From assembly GCA_040878035.1 (NCBI GenBank), contig JBBDMX010000090.1:8023-72022 (forward strand): a stretch of 64,000 bases of DNA, written 5' to 3'. Below the pieces are notes generated by a model that worked only from the letters and a program-made list of their open reading frames with translations, was not told where the DNA came from and did no database searches. This DNA comes from JBBDMX01 sp040878035 (GTDB lineage: Bacteria; Planctomycetota; Phycisphaerae; Phycisphaerales; Phycisphaeraceae). Of this stretch, positions 63,093 to 64,000 are shown one piece after another; position 1 is the stretch's first letter, and the number at the start of each line of letters is the position of its first letter. A program made the position numbers and the translations under genes.

Positions 63093-64000
63093 TCAGTGCA
63101 GGTCGCGCCCGCGCATCTTGCCGCGTCGACACATCAGCGCCGCACCGCCCGCCACCACCAGCAACAGCGCGCTGGCTGGCTCCGGGACAAGAGCTGTGTA
63201 GTGGCCGTACAGCGTCACGATGCTGCTGCCCAGCATGTTGAAACTGGCCGTCGAACCGTTCACCAGCAGCGGCGAAAGCGTCGCAAAGGTCTCGTTATTG
63301 TTGGTGCGGTACATCTCAAACTGCGACAGGTCCATCCCCGCCGGCAGCACCAAGTCGATGAACTCGTCGCTCGTGCCCATGTTGAGGATCACGATGGTGA
63401 GCGTCTGATCCTCCTCGTTGAGATACGCGCTGATGTTGATGCCGGTCACATCATCGATGCCGGCCTCGATTCGCACGGAGTCGGGGCGAATGAACTTGAA
63501 GTAGTGCTTGGCGGCGGCATACTTGGGGTTGTCGGTGTCCACCACGCCGCCGGACACGCTGGTGAGGGCCTCGCGTTGGGTGGGGCTGGTATCGCCGTTA
63601 GTCATTTGCCAGTAGAGCCAGGCGTTGTGATTGCCGTAAACCAGGCCCTCATGGATGGCGCGGGAGATCCAGATGGCGCCGTCGCCGTTGCTGGCCAGCC
63701 ACTCGCTGGGCCCGAAGCCCGAGGCCTCGGTCTGCCAGCTCTGCTTACCGAACTCGTCAATGCGGTCGTAGTAATCCGCCATCTGGTCGCGATTGCCGCC
63801 CGGATTGACGCCGTTCTGCGTGTAGCCGTGGACGCTGAGGAAGGCCAGGTGCGGCTCGGTTGCCGGATCGTTCTGGAGCCGGTTGATGTAGTCCATGTGA
63901 TCGTTGGTCAGGGATCCGCCGTCGACGCCGACGTTTTCCGGACCAAAGGAGCCGTGCAGATTCTACTCCGCATTTTCTCCTCGAATTGCCGATAGTTTCT
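63093..64000 (-). pseudogene. GH30-like PEP-CTERM glycoside hydrolase, 3' part with apparent frameshift
   Basis: The readable C-terminal part (267 residues from an internal Met) contains FLSVHGYTQNGV, then the candidate nucleophile in WQTEASGFG, a WLYWQMTNGD strand, a beta-sandwich domain and a PEP-CTERM tail (VPEPASALLLVVAGG, RRGKMRGRD). Upstream, NLHGSFGPENVGVDGG continues in the same frame but meets a TAG at 63963-63965. In the neighbouring frame NYRQFEEKMRSR reads on to the window edge. One missing base near 63960 would join them, so either the gene is broken or the sequence has an error. The gene runs off the window. Confidence 0.7.

Overview
The window is high-GC bacterial chromosomal DNA, about 64% by eye. 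The most likely source is a planctomycete, probably of the class Phycisphaerae. The reasons are PEP-CTERM sorting tails (IPEPASLALLGLGG type), a prepilin-like protein with the H-X9-DG motif, autotransporter-type strand repeats, several Gfo/Idh/MocA oxidoreductases, large secreted glycoside hydrolases, and housekeeping genes scattered singly rather than in the usual operons. Species assignment is inference.

Layout. (1) 1-7.5 kb: the 3' part of a very large beta-rich protein, a MNT/HepT toxin-antitoxin pair with a frameshifted hepT, a sialate-esterase-like hydrolase and a low-GC lipoprotein. These are separated by long arrays of short degenerate word repeats. (2) 7.5-15 kb: a minus-strand run of six catabolic genes (zinc alcohol dehydrogenase, M20 peptidase/deacylase, class III aminotransferase, D-2-hydroxyacid dehydrogenase, two Gfo/Idh/MocA oxidoreductases), divergent from a LacI-type regulator with a readable promoter and operator. 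(3) 16.9-28.7 kb: a secreted polysaccharide locus with two PEP-CTERM proteins, a pseudopilin and two giant paralogous glycoside hydrolases. (4) 28.8-43.9 kb: housekeeping and small genes (gcvH, amidohydrolase, lipoprotein, membrane proteins, purC, pheS, RRM protein, clpC, PA0069-type radical SAM protein, VapBC pair, membrane adenylate cyclase). (5) 44.0-45.2 kb: a retron-type reverse transcriptase preceded by a sequence that folds like a retron msr-msd RNA. This is the best candidate in the window for an undescribed system. (6) 45.2-64 kb: glnS and gltX divergent around a strong hairpin, an EVE protein, a PfkB kinase, a coiled-coil secreted protein, a cyclophilin, an abundant-type secreted protein, a GH113-like glycosidase, purD, a HicB-like protein with an AbiEii remnant, an HDOD-GGDEF protein, pheT, another Gfo/Idh/MocA oxidoreductase and the 3' part of a PEP-CTERM GH30-like enzyme with an apparent frameshift.

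How the parts fit. The LacI regulator, catabolic run, pseudopilin, PEP-CTERM proteins and large hydrolases look like a regulated programme for attacking an extracellular glycan and processing an aminated or acylated breakdown product. The substrate cannot be read from sequence. The intergenic DNA is unusually rich in repeats: an approximately 130-bp inverted-repeat element in three copies and two orientations, REP-like palindromes (one inside purC), 17-bp palindromes, and many word arrays. No rRNA, tRNA, CRISPR array, intact insertion sequence or prophage was recognised.
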